Shown: positions 35,726-43,790 of the stretch, piece after piece | How the letters are laid out: each line of letters begins with the position of its first letter | Numbering within the stretch: position 1 is the stretch's first letter | DNA from: Christensenellaceae bacterium | GTDB lineage: Bacteria; Bacillota; Clostridia; Christensenellales; UBA1750 | Reading direction: 5' to 3' | Assembly (NCBI GenBank): GCA_031280685.1 | Contig: JAITGM010000022.1 | Coordinates: 20,935-84,934 of the forward strand | DNA: 64,000 nt | Position numbers and translations under genes: made by a program | Notes under the pieces: generated by a model | The model's database searches: none | What the model was told of the DNA's origin: nothing | What the model saw: only the letters and a program-made list of their open reading frames with translations

Positions 35726-35847
35726 GGGGCCTACCGCCCGCTTACGCGGGCTAGCCGCAAAGCAAAGAGGAAGCCGCACGGGGCTATGCCACCGTGCGGC
35801 TTCCTCTTTGCTTTGCGGCTGGGCGGCTTCGCCGCCCGGTGGGCCCC
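35726..35847. repeat. Three-arm cloverleaf-like palindromic element, copy 2
   Basis: The closing stem is GGGGCCTACC (35726-35735) with GGTGGGCCCC (35838-35847), one G-T pair. Inside are arm 1 (35736-35751, 6 bp, TTAC loop), arm 2 (perfect 29-base arms 35753-35781 and 35792-35820, 10-base loop) and arm 3 (35821-35837, 7 bp, TTC loop). Only one unpaired base separates the arms. The plan matches copies at 21656 and 45970. It lies in the 3' untranslated region of the DUF1537 gene, before that gene's terminator. Confidence 0.65.
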
Positions 35848-35905
35848 CCTGGAGCCTCGTTCGAGCTTGCATCAAAAAACGCGGCGCCTCCGCCGGGCGG
35901 AGCGC

Positions 35906-37333
35906 TCAGGCGCCCATCAGGGCTTGAAGCGCTTCAAGCAGCGCATCTTCAGCGCCGACGTTGCCGGGGAAGATCACCAGCGGCAGGCCGGGGAAGCGGC
36001 TGCCCTCGCCCGTCTGCCAGACGGGCACGCCGGGCAGGATCTGCCCCAAAACCGTCGCCTTTTCAACCCGTAGCGCCTTCACGCCGATTTCGCTGGAGGT
36101 GATGCCGCCCTTGGCGACCAAGAAGCCCGGTCGTACGGGGAGCTCCGCCACGATTGAGGTCAGCGCGTCCGCGATTTGGAGCGAAAGCCTGAGCTTTTCC
36201 TCGGCATTGAAGCCCTCTGGCGCGACGAGCTGCCGCGAGGTGTAGACCACGGCGCTCTCGCCCTTGGCGATGAGAGAGGCGCAGCCCTCGCGAATCCGCA
36301 TGGCTTGCTCCATGAGGCCGCCACTCAGCGCCAGGGAGGCGTCGAGCTCGAAGAAATAGAGCGGCAGGGTGCTTTGGCGCAGGGCTTCGAGCTGCGCCGT
36401 GGTCTTTTGCACGTGGGAGCCGACGACAACAAGGCCGCCGCCGCGTTCGCCGGGCAAGCGCATTTCACCACGGGTTAAAAGTGGCTTTTCGGCGATCATC
36501 CCCAACGCCTTGGGCACGGCGGCCGCCGTGCGCAGCAGGAATTCCTTACCGGCCGCGAAGGCGCGCAGGAGCGCCGCGCAAAAGGCCCAAACGTCGGCGT
36601 CCGCGCAGGCGTTGACGATGACCTTTTGAAACCCTTCCACTTTAAGAAGCTTATTTGCGATGCCCTCGATATCGAGCGCGCGCAGCTCACCCAACGAGAC
36701 CGAAACGCAGCCCTCGGCCGCAAAGCGCCCGGCCGTCTTTTCCTCGACCCAAGCCTTGAGGTCTGAGGAGGCGTAGCCGAAGGTCTTATCCTTGGCGAAC
36801 TCGGTTTCCCCGGCGGGCACGAGCATTTCGCCCTCGAGCACATAGTGGGTATCGCCATAGGTGAAGCGGCCACCCTCCTTAAAGTAGGGCAGCAAAACCT
36901 CGCCCGAAAAGAGCTTTTTCCCCTCGTTTTCGATGGTTTTGCGCAGGATTTCGGTTTCCATCGGATAATGGCCGCGCAGGGTCGAGTCGCTGCGGCTGAT
37001 GAGCAGAAAATCCTTGCCCGTTTGGGCCGAAACCCGCACCAGATTGCGCGCGATTTGCTCGTGCAGGGCCTGCGATTCGGCCGCCGGCAGCCCGCGCGAG
37101 TTCGTAAGCAAAAAGAAGAGCGGCGAAGCTTCGACAAAGGCCTCGAGCAGAGCCTTTTCGCCAAACGAAGTGTAGACGCTCACGCCGTGCACGGTCTGCA
37201 CGCCGGTGGGGTCGTCGTCGAGCACGACGATCTTGCGGCCGAAGACCTCGGCCTGGGCCTTGAGCAGGGCTAAGGCTTCGCTGGGCCTCTCGGCAGGCAG
37301 CTTCGCGAAGGCTTGGGCCTTCAAAAGGCTCAC
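35906..37333 (-). CDS. Four-carbon acid sugar kinase family protein (DUF1537)
   Basis: The 475-residue protein has the N-terminal DUF1537 domain (KIVVLDDDPTGVQTVHGVSVYT; LISRSDSTLRGHYPMETEI) and the C-terminal nucleotide-binding domain (LVAKGGITSSEIGVKALRVEKATVLGQILPGVPVWQTG). Characterised relatives phosphorylate threonate, erythronate or related four-carbon acids. The usual partner enzymes are not nearby, so the substrate is open. It overlaps the racemase-like gene by four bases. Confidence 0.9.
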   Translation of the reverse strand: MSLLKAQAFAKLPAERPSEALALLKAQAEVFGRKIVVLDDDPTGVQTVHGVSVYTSFGEKALLEAFVEASPLFFLLTNSRGLPAAESQALHEQIARNLVRVSAQTGKDFLLISRSDSTLRGHYPMETEILRKTIENEGKKLFSGEVLLPYFKEGGRFTYGDTHYVLEGEMLVPAGETEFAKDKTFGYASSDLKAWVEEKTAGRFAAEGCVSVSLGELRALDIEGIANKLLKVEGFQKVIVNACADADVWAFCAALLRAFAAGKEFLLRTAAAVPKALGMIAEKPLLTRGEMRLPGERGGGLVVVGSHVQKTTAQLEALRQSTLPLYFFELDASLALSGGLMEQAMRIREGCASLIAKGESAVVYTSRQLVAPEGFNAEEKLRLSLQIADALTSIVAELPVRPGFLVAKGGITSSEIGVKALRVEKATVLGQILPGVPVWQTGEGSRFPGLPLVIFPGNVGAEDALLEALQALMGA

Positions 37334-37989
37334 GCGCCGATGACCTCCTTGAGATATTCCACGCCGAGCCGGGGGCTAGAAAGCACCGGCTTTTCGATGT
37401 GCTTCAGGTAGGGCAGCAGCACGACCATCGAGCCCTGCGCCAGTACGATCACGTCGTTTTCCTTTGCTGCGGCCTCGATCTCGCCCAAGACCATCTGGTT
37501 GTGCTTTTCGACGTTGCCCTCCTCGATGAGCACCATCATCGCGCCCTTAACCAGCCGAATATCGAGCTCAATTTCCTCGCCGGCTTCCTTCGCCGCGCTC
37601 TCAATCAGCCGCGAGCTGGGCCCCACGGTCGAGGCGACGGTGGCGATCATGGCGATCTTCTTGCCCAGGGAAACCGCCTTGCGGGCCATGGCTTCGTCGA
37701 TCTTGACCACGGGCACGTCCACAAAGGGGCGCAAACTATCCGCCACCTCGCCCACGGAGGAGCACTGGTTGAAGATCGCGTCCACGCCGAGGGATTCGGC
37801 CTGCTGGTAGTAGGAATACATCCTGCGGCGCACGCCGTCGGTCGGCGCGCCGTTGGCGTTCACCTCGCGGATCAGGCTCTCGTCCACGATCTGGGTCACG
37901 GTCACATCCGGCATGATCTCGGCGCAAAGCGCCTTTAAAACCTCATAGGATACGAAGCTCGTTTCCACGATGGCGACGGATTTTCCCAT
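37330..37989 (-). CDS. Aspartate/glutamate/hydantoin racemase superfamily protein
   Basis: The product is 219 residues. The first catalytic cysteine is in FNQCSSVGEVAD. The site where racemases carry a second cysteine reads VLAQGSMVVLLPYL here, so two-base racemization is doubtful and another isomerase or lyase activity is possible. The ATG at 37989 follows GGGAGGAACTC. Coupling to the DUF1537 kinase suggests a common small-acid pathway. A TATACT box lies upstream near 38030. Confidence 0.8.
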   Translation of the reverse strand: MGKSVAIVETSFVSYEVLKALCAEIMPDVTVTQIVDESLIREVNANGAPTDGVRRRMYSYYQQAESLGVDAIFNQCSSVGEVADSLRPFVDVPVVKIDEAMARKAVSLGKKIAMIATVASTVGPSSRLIESAAKEAGEEIELDIRLVKGAMMVLIEEGNVEKHNQMVLGEIEAAAKENDVIVLAQGSMVVLLPYLKHIEKPVLSSPRLGVEYLKEVIGA

Positions 37990-38165
37990 GTTGAGTTCCT
38001 CCCTTTGGCCTTGCGGCCTGTTTTGCTTCAAGTATACATCGCCCGGGGCCGGAAGGAAAGGGCGAAGTTCCCGCGCGGCTTTATTGGAAGGGTTTTGGCA
38101 ATAAACGCAGAATTATTGAGGGCGAGAGAGGATTTTGCGGGGAGGAAATGCGGATGCCGGCATGA

Positions 38166-38348
38166 TTGCAGGCGGTTTTGGACTGGGCGGGGGACGACAC
38201 GGCGAAGTGGACGCTGATTTGGACTGCATTCGCCGGAACGGTCGCGATGCTCGGCGGGGCGGTGGCGGGAATCGCCAAGGCCGCCGGGTTTTTCATCAAG
38301 CTGCGGCACGAGTGGAAGATAAAAGAGTGGGAAAAGGCCGAAAGATAG
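38166..38348 (+). CDS. Possible small single-span membrane protein
   Basis: A 60-residue frame starts at a TTG and contains one hydrophobic segment (LIWTAFAGTVAMLGGAVAG) followed by a charged helix (LRHEWKIKEWEKAER). A GGGGAGGAA site lies about 20 bases upstream. It may be a real small protein or the broken N-terminus of the downstream TPR protein, which lies in another frame and lacks a clean start. I do not recognise a family. Confidence 0.35.
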   Translation: MQAVLDWAGDDTAKWTLIWTAFAGTVAMLGGAVAGIAKAAGFFIKLRHEWKIKEWEKAER

Positions 38349-38419
38349 GCCCAAAGGCCGTAATTCCTCTCGATTGAGCCAAGCCTTTCGCCTGCGCGGA
38401 AGGCCTTAAGCTTGGCCAA

Positions 38420-39343
38420 GTGGAATATGACGCCGCGGAATACGAGAAGGCCAGGGCACACTTTGAAGAAGCGCTGGCGGAGCAAAAAAGGCTGACCAAC
38501 GGGCACGACAACCTGGAGACCGCGGCGATTTATAACGCCCTGGGCATGGCGGCGGGCGCTTTGGCGGACTATGACGGGGCGATTGAAGGCTTTCGGAACG
38601 CGCTGGTGATTTACGACGAAAACGGGCCGGAAGAGAGCAACGCAGACCTGGCGATGATGAACAATAACCTGGCGATCGTCCTCTTTCGGCAAGGGAAGTA
38701 CGACGCGGCGCTTAGGGGTTACGAGAAGGCCTTGGCGGTGAAGGAAAAGGTCTTGGGGAAGGAGCACCCCGACACGGCGGGCAGCTACTTGGGCATTGCC
38801 AATGTTTATTATGCCCAAAAGGAGTACGGCCAGGCGCTGGAGTGGCACAAGAAGGCCCTGGCGGCGAAGGAAAAGGCCTTGGGGAAGGAGCACCCCGACA
38901 CGGCGAGCAGCTACAACAACATTGCGGTTGTTTATGCTGAGCAAAGGGAGTACGACCAGGCGCTGGAGTGGCACAAGAAGGCCCTGGCGGTGAAGGAAAA
39001 GGTCTTGGGTACGGAGCACCCCTCCACGGCGGCGAGTTACAACAACATCGCCAATGTTTATTATGCCCAAAAGGAGTACGGCCAGGCGCTGGAGTGGCAC
39101 AAGAAGGCTTTGGCGGTGCGCGAAAAGGTCTTGGGTACGGAGCACCCCGACACGGCGGCGAGCTACAACAACATCGGGGAAGTTTATTGCGCACAAGGCA
39201 GGCATGACGAAGCCAAGTGCTATTATGACAAGGCCTTGGCCATCTTCTCCAGAGCCTTTGACGAAAGCCATCCCTATGTGCAAGAAGTGCGCCGCAACCT
39301 CGCCCTGCTCGAAGCGGCGCGGGGCAGTTCCGCGCCCGGCTAG
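38420..39343 (+). CDS. Tetratricopeptide (kinesin-light-chain type) repeat protein
   Basis: The 307-residue protein is built from 42-residue TPRs with the pattern YxxALEWHKKALAxKEKVLGxEHPxTAxSYNNIA. About six repeats are visible. In this family such repeats bind partner proteins. The start is unclear: a GTG at 38420 has no good ribosome site, and TPR-like coding (AEGLKLGQ) continues upstream to a TGA at about 38375. The gene may therefore have lost its 5' end. Repeat units are nearly identical at DNA level. Dispersed CGTCATTGCGAGG repeats follow. Confidence 0.8.
   Translation: MEYDAAEYEKARAHFEEALAEQKRLTNGHDNLETAAIYNALGMAAGALADYDGAIEGFRNALVIYDENGPEESNADLAMMNNNLAIVLFRQGKYDAALRGYEKALAVKEKVLGKEHPDTAGSYLGIANVYYAQKEYGQALEWHKKALAAKEKALGKEHPDTASSYNNIAVVYAEQREYDQALEWHKKALAVKEKVLGTEHPSTAASYNNIANVYYAQKEYGQALEWHKKALAVREKVLGTEHPDTAASYNNIGEVYCAQGRHDEAKCYYDKALAIFSRAFDESHPYVQEVRRNLALLEAARGSSAPG
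38741..39244 (+). repeat. Four 126-base tandem units inside the TPR gene
   Basis: The motif AAGGAAAAGG (or its GCGCGAAAAGG variant) recurs at 38741, 38867, 38993 and 39119, exactly 126 bases apart. The 60 bases around 38800 and 39052 differ at about one position, which indicates recent duplication or gene conversion. Confidence 0.8.
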
Positions 39344-39375
39344 GGGCTATGGCCTGCTCTTGCGGGCCCCGTTCC

Positions 39376-39497
39376 CCGTCATTGCGATTGCCGCGTCGCT
39401 TCGCTCCTCGCAACGACGGCGAAGTGACCCAGGGTTCCTCCTTCTTGCAGGGGTCTTCTCTGGATTGCCGCGTCGCTAACGCTCCTCGCAATGACGG
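39376..39497. repeat. Two dispersed inverted repeats (CGTCATTGCGAGG family)
   Basis: The first, at 39376-39419, is a complete small palindrome (CCGTCATTGCGA paired with TCGCAACGACGG). The second at about 39461-39497 is an oriented copy (GGATTGCCGCGTCGC to CTCGCAATGACGG). They fill the gap between the TPR gene and purF, which holds no other gene. Confidence 0.65.
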
Positions 39498-39573
39498 CAA
39501 GGCCCATGCGTCAGTCATGGGCAGGTGACAAGCCCCTTCCCCCTGCCTTTTCGCGGATTTAAAGCACAGGCTC

Positions 39574-39603
39574 TTGACTTGAGGGCGCCCCACGCCCTAT
39601 GAT
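39574..39603 (+). promoter_or_regulatory. Promoter of purF
   Basis: TTGACT (39574-39579) and TATGAT (39598-39603) have an 18-base spacer. The TTG start lies about 28 bases downstream of the -10 box, so the leader is very short. Confidence 0.6.
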
Positions 39604-39630
39604 GGAGGAAAAAAAGGGGGGCGAATCGCT

Positions 39631-41091
39631 TTGCACGAGGAATGCGGCGTCTTTGGCGCCTATGGGCTTGCCTCCGCCGCCGAGCGGACGGCCATCGCGC
39701 TTTATGCCCTGCAGCATCGCGGGCAGGAGGGCTGTGGCATCGCCACCTACGATGAAAAAAGCGCCGCCATTCACATGGTCAAAAACCTGGGCCAGGTCAA
39801 GGACGTGTTTGGCCCGAAGGATTTTCTTGCGCTGCCGGGCGATAAGGCGGTCGGGCACGTGCGCTATTCCACTACGGGTGGCAATCTGCCGCGCAATACC
39901 CAGCCCATGCTGGCGGGCACCCGCGAGGGCACGCTGGCGCTGGTGCACAACGGCAACCTCTCGAACGCCGCGGCGCTGCGCGAGGCGCTCGAAGCCAAAG
40001 GGCTGATCTTCCAGACGGATTCCGACACCGAAGTGATCGCTTACCTGCTGGCGGGCGAGCTCATCCGCACGAAGGACATTGTGGCCGCCCTGCAGGCCGC
40101 AATGGGGCAAATGGAAGGCAGCTACTCGCTGGTGATGCTCCTGGGCGGCACCATGCTCGCCGTGCGCGACCCCTTCGGCATGCGCCCGCTGTGCATGGGG
40201 GAGGTTGACGGCAACCCGGTCTTCGCCTCAGAAAGCTGCGCGATTTCCGCCGTGCGCGGCCGCTTCGTGCGCGATTTGCGGCCCGGTGAAATCGTCCGCG
40301 TTCAGGATGGCAAGCTCGACGCCTTCCTTGGCGGCAAGCGCAGCTCCGGCGCGCTCTGCATTTTTGAGCATATTTACTTCGCCCGGCCGGATTCCGTCAT
40401 CGACGGCCAAAGCGTTTACGAAGCTCGTCTGCGCGCGGGGCGAATTGCCGCCGAAAGCCACCCAGTCGAGGCCGATTTGGTCGTTGGCGTGCCCAATTCG
40501 GGGCTGATCGCGGCCATCGGCTATGCCGAAGGCTCGGGCATTCCCTACGGCGAGGCTTTTGTGATGAACCGCTACGTCGGCCGCACCTTCATCGAGCCCA
40601 CACAAGAGATGCGGGCCTTAAAGGTGGGGCTAAAATTAAGCGTTCTTCGCCAGGCGGTTGCGGGCAAGCGCTTGGTGATGGTGGAAGATTCTCTGGTGCG
40701 CGCCACCACCACGGATCAAGTCGTGGCGTTGCTCAAGCGCGCCGGCGCCACCGAGGTGCACGTGCGCATCTGCGCGCCGCCATTCCTCTACCCCTGCTAT
40801 TTCGGCACTGACGTGCCCTCGCGCGAGCTGCTCGCCTCGGTGCGCTGGAGCAACGAAGAGCTCACCCGCCACATTGGGGCGGACTCATTGCGCTTCCTGC
40901 CGCTCGAACGGCTGGGCGAGATTGCGCCAAACTCCGCCCTTGGCTTTTGCGAAGGCTGCTTTTCGGGCCAGTACCCCTACGGCCCTCCGGGCCTTCGCGG
41001 GCAGGGTGCTGCGGTACCCCCGCATGCCCCCCGTAAGGAAGCGGCCAACCTAGCGCACGGAACGCATCCCCCCTTTTCGTCCGCTCTCTGA
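39631..41091 (+). CDS. purF: Amidophosphoribosyltransferase
   Basis: The 486-residue enzyme performs the first step of purine synthesis, using glutamine. The TTG start gives a four-residue propeptide (MHEE) before catalytic C5 (CGVFGAYG), as in Bacillota PurF. The PRPP site is VMVEDSLVRATTTDQVV. Iron-sulfur ligands are present in GALCIFEHIYF, CAPPFLYPCYFG and FCEGCFSG. The last 35 residues (GPPGLRGQGAAVPPHAPRKE) are not family-like and may come from sequence change at the 3' end. It is not clustered with other pur genes. Confidence 0.94.
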   Translation: MHEECGVFGAYGLASAAERTAIALYALQHRGQEGCGIATYDEKSAAIHMVKNLGQVKDVFGPKDFLALPGDKAVGHVRYSTTGGNLPRNTQPMLAGTREGTLALVHNGNLSNAAALREALEAKGLIFQTDSDTEVIAYLLAGELIRTKDIVAALQAAMGQMEGSYSLVMLLGGTMLAVRDPFGMRPLCMGEVDGNPVFASESCAISAVRGRFVRDLRPGEIVRVQDGKLDAFLGGKRSSGALCIFEHIYFARPDSVIDGQSVYEARLRAGRIAAESHPVEADLVVGVPNSGLIAAIGYAEGSGIPYGEAFVMNRYVGRTFIEPTQEMRALKVGLKLSVLRQAVAGKRLVMVEDSLVRATTTDQVVALLKRAGATEVHVRICAPPFLYPCYFGTDVPSRELLASVRWSNEELTRHIGADSLRFLPLERLGEIAPNSALGFCEGCFSGQYPYGPPGLRGQGAAVPPHAPRKEAANLAHGTHPPFSSAL

Positions 41092-41338
41092 ATTGGCGCG
41101 TCACATCGCTCCTTGCAGGGACGAACGGCGAAGCGATCTGCACGGCCTCCCTTTCGCTATTGCGGGGAGGGCGGCAGTGACGCAATCCGCTCTGTTGAAA
41201 AAGGGAGCGGCCGGGTTATTTCTTTGCCCCGCACAATGATGAAGGGTGCCCGCAAGGCAGAACGGCAGCGCTTGCCGGCGGCGGCGCGCCCTTCGCCGGC
41301 CCTTTTGCGCCCCGCGAAGACGGGCCCTCGCCGCGCGA
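41092..41338. other. Gene-free interval with decayed repeat fragments
   Basis: No gene is seen. Pieces resembling the dispersed CGTCATTGCGAGG element occur (for example near 41095-41190), strongly diverged. No terminator with a T run is obvious after purF. Confidence 0.35.
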
Positions 41339-41368
41339 TTGACAGCTCCGCGTTTTTGCCCGTATAAT
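41339..41368 (+). promoter_or_regulatory. Promoter of proA
   Basis: TTGACA (41339-41344) and TATAAT (41363-41368) are both consensus, with an 18-base spacer, 40 bases before the start codon. It is one of the strongest promoters in the window by sequence. Confidence 0.8.
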
Positions 41369-41408
41369 GAACGGTATTCCTTTGCGTTAAACGGGGAGGC
41401 GGCAATGA

Positions 41409-42659
41409 ATGATGAAAGAATTGACCCAAATCGGAAAAGAAGCGCGAGAAGCGGCGATTAAGCTGGCGATTTCCGGCATTGAGCGGCGAAATGCGGCGCT
41501 GCGCCTGATGGCAGGCGCCCTGCGGGCAGGCGAAAAGGCCATTCTTTCGGCCAACGCGGAGGATATCCGCAACGCGAAAGAGGCGGGCAAGAACGCGGCT
41601 TTTATCGAGCGGCTGACCCTGAACCCCGCGCGCGTGGAGGCGATGGCCGTGGGGCTTGAAAAGGTCGCGGCGCTCGAAGATCCGCTCGGCAGGGTTTTGG
41701 GCGGCTGGAAGCGCCCCAATGGCCTGGAGATCCGCAAGCTGAGCGTGCCGCTGGGCGTGATCGGCATCATCTATGAGTCGCGGCCCAATGTGACCGCGGA
41801 CGCTGCCGCCCTGTGCCTCAAATCGGGCAATGCCTGCATTCTGCGCGGTGGGTCGGACTCGATTCGCTCGAATTTGGCCATCGCGGAGCTTCTTCGCGGC
41901 GCGATCGAGCAGGCAGGCCTGCCGGCAGGCAGCGTTTCGATTCTGCGCGACCCCTCCCGCGAGGCCGCGGTCGCCCTGATGCGCATGCATGAACACCTCG
42001 ATCTGCTCATCCCAAGGGGCGGCGCGTCGCTGATTCAAAATGTGATCAAAAACGCCAGGGTGCCCGTGATCGAAACCGGCACCGGCAACTGCCATATCTA
42101 TGTGGATCAGGGCTGTGCGGATTTGAAGATGGCCGAAGAGGTCGTCGTCAACGCCAAGGTTTCCAGGCCGTCGGTCTGCAACGCGGCGGAAACGCTGCTG
42201 GTGCACTCGGCGGTCGCCAAGGCGTTTTTGCCGGGCTGCGTCAAGCGCCTTCAGGCCCAGGGGGTAGAAATTCGCGGCTGCGCCAAAACCCAGCGGCTTT
42301 GCCCGGGGATAAAACGCGCCACGCAAGCCGATTATTACGCGGAATTTCTCGATTTGATCCTGGCCGTGCGCATCGTGCCGGATCTGGACTCCGCGATTGC
42401 CCACGTCAACAAATACGGCACGAAGCATTCCGAGGCGATTCTCACGCAGGATCTGGACTCCGCAGCGAAGTTCCAGGCGGCGGTGGATGCGGCCGTCGTC
42501 TACGTCAATGCCTCGACGCGCTTTACCGACGGGGGCGAGTTCGGCTTCGGCGCCGAAATCGGCATCAGCAACCAAAAGCTGCACGCGCGCGGCCCGATGG
42601 GCCTGGAGCAGCTAACCACGATCAAGTACCTGGTGCAGGGCGGCGGGCAGGTTCGTTAA
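41409..42659 (+). CDS. proA: Glutamate-5-semialdehyde dehydrogenase (gamma-glutamyl phosphate reductase)
   Basis: The 416-residue enzyme makes the second step of proline synthesis with NADPH. Family blocks are VPLGVIGIIYESRPNVTADAAALCLKSGNACILRGG, the catalytic Cys in RPSVCNAAETLLVH, KYGTKHSEAILT and FTDGGEFGFGAEIGISNQKLHARGPMGLEQLTT. Two tandem ATG codons (41409 and 41412) follow GGGGAGGCGG. No proB is next to it; its partner kinase must be elsewhere. Confidence 0.96.
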   Translation: MMKELTQIGKEAREAAIKLAISGIERRNAALRLMAGALRAGEKAILSANAEDIRNAKEAGKNAAFIERLTLNPARVEAMAVGLEKVAALEDPLGRVLGGWKRPNGLEIRKLSVPLGVIGIIYESRPNVTADAAALCLKSGNACILRGGSDSIRSNLAIAELLRGAIEQAGLPAGSVSILRDPSREAAVALMRMHEHLDLLIPRGGASLIQNVIKNARVPVIETGTGNCHIYVDQGCADLKMAEEVVVNAKVSRPSVCNAAETLLVHSAVAKAFLPGCVKRLQAQGVEIRGCAKTQRLCPGIKRATQADYYAEFLDLILAVRIVPDLDSAIAHVNKYGTKHSEAILTQDLDSAAKFQAAVDAAVVYVNASTRFTDGGEFGFGAEIGISNQKLHARGPMGLEQLTTIKYLVQGGGQVR

Positions 42660-42714
42660 AAGCCGCCCCCGGGCGGCTTGCAACGGCTTTGCCCGCGGAA
42701 TCGTTAGAAAGGAC

Positions 42715-43221
42715 GTGAGGGCCCTGCAGGATATGGATCGCTTGGTGCGCGAATACGGCACGATGGTGCTCAAGCAGGCCTTCTTCTATTTGAAAGACAA
42801 GCAAAAGGCGGAGGATGTATGCCAGGAGGTCTTCCTGCGCATCTATAAAAAGCAGCCCAAGCTGCCCGATGAGCGCAGCGAGCGGGCCTACCTTTTGCGC
42901 GTGACCATCAACCTTTGCAAGGATGTGCTAAAGAGCGCATGGAGCCGCCGGGTTTTGCCCATGGCCGAGGGATTTGACGCCCCAAGCTCCGATCCCGGGC
43001 CGGAGACTGAGCTGATCGCAAGCGAGGAGCGCGTGCGGATCTATGACGCCGTGCTGGAGCTCCCGCCCATCTATAAGGATGTAATCCTGCTGTTTTATTA
43101 TCACGACTTGCCGGCCGGCGAGGTCGCGCGCGTGCTGCGCATCCCCGAAGTTACGGTGCGCACGCGCCTGATGCGCGCCCGGAACCGGCTCGCCGCCGCG
43201 TTGGAAGGAAAAAAGGCATGA
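42715..43221 (+). CDS. ECF-type RNA polymerase sigma factor
   Basis: The 168-residue protein has sigma region 2 (LKQAFFYLKDKQKAEDVCQEVFLRIYK) and region 4 (LPPIYKDVILLFYYHDLPAGEVARVLRIPEVTVRTRLMRARNRLA) and no other domain. It would redirect RNA polymerase to a small regulon. The GTG at 42715 is close to AAAGGA. An ATG at 42733 is a possible start. Its last codons overlap the next gene (ATGATG), which encodes a membrane protein likely to control it. Confidence 0.92.
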   Translation: MRALQDMDRLVREYGTMVLKQAFFYLKDKQKAEDVCQEVFLRIYKKQPKLPDERSERAYLLRVTINLCKDVLKSAWSRRVLPMAEGFDAPSSDPGPETELIASEERVRIYDAVLELPPIYKDVILLFYYHDLPAGEVARVLRIPEVTVRTRLMRARNRLAAALEGKKA

Positions 43222-43790
43222 TGAAGGAAAAGGAAGCAAATTCGATGCTGGAAGCCGAGCTAAAGCGCCTTAAGGAGGCCGCGGCCGAGCCGACTGGCGG
43301 GCTTTGCGCCGATGAGCGCATGGTCGCGCGGGTTCGCGCTGCGATTGCTGCGAGCCCGCGGCAAAGGCAGCGGCCCCGCCTGCTCTACGCGGTGGCGGCG
43401 CTCTGCTTTTGCGGCATGGTCGCCTCTGGCCTGGTCTTGCTGGGTTCCCCCTGGCCGCCGCTTGCGCCGCAGGCAAGCGCCGCGCCCAGGCTGGCCGCTG
43501 TCAGCACCGCGCCGCAGGCGATCTCCTCCACGGGCTCGTCCTACACCAGCAGCGGCGAGGTTTTGCCCTACGCCGTGGCCGAAATCGGCGAATACGCGGA
43601 GGGCTATGCTGCCGCCCTGGCCAGCAACGGCTATTATGGCTATGTGGATGAAAACGGCCTCTGGGTTCGCCCGGCCATCTTCCGCGAGGCAGAGGCCGTT
43701 CAAAACGGCCAGGCCCGCGTGCGGATGATGAGTGGCGAAAGCGCCGTGATCTTGATCGAGGACGACGGTGCGGAGGGTGCGAAGCCATGA
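43218..43790 (+). CDS. Putative membrane anti-sigma factor with extracytoplasmic WG repeat
   Basis: The protein has 190 residues. The first 50 form a charged cytoplasmic segment, then one membrane helix (LLYAVAALCFCGMVASGLVLLG). A Ser/Thr/Ala linker leads to an outside part with one WG-like repeat (YAEGYAAALASNGYYGYVDENGLWVRPAIF). Topology and position directly after an ECF sigma gene point to an anti-sigma factor. No zinc-binding ZAS motif (HxxxCxxC) is visible, so the inhibitory fold would be of another type. It overlaps both neighbours by four bases. Confidence 0.65.
   Translation: MMKEKEANSMLEAELKRLKEAAAEPTGGLCADERMVARVRAAIAASPRQRQRPRLLYAVAALCFCGMVASGLVLLGSPWPPLAPQASAAPRLAAVSTAPQAISSTGSSYTSSGEVLPYAVAEIGEYAEGYAAALASNGYYGYVDENGLWVRPAIFREAEAVQNGQARVRMMSGESAVILIEDDGAEGAKP

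Noticed and set aside
35754..35819. Possible CRISPR repeat or IS terminal inverted repeats
   Set aside because: The two arms are inverted, not direct, and there is no array or spacer and no transposase nearby. The arms form one hairpin inside a larger structure.
38135..38377. 80-residue frame (AGGFGLGGGRHGEVD...) upstream of the TPR gene
   Set aside because: The composition is unlike a protein, and it overlaps a frame with a plausible membrane helix.
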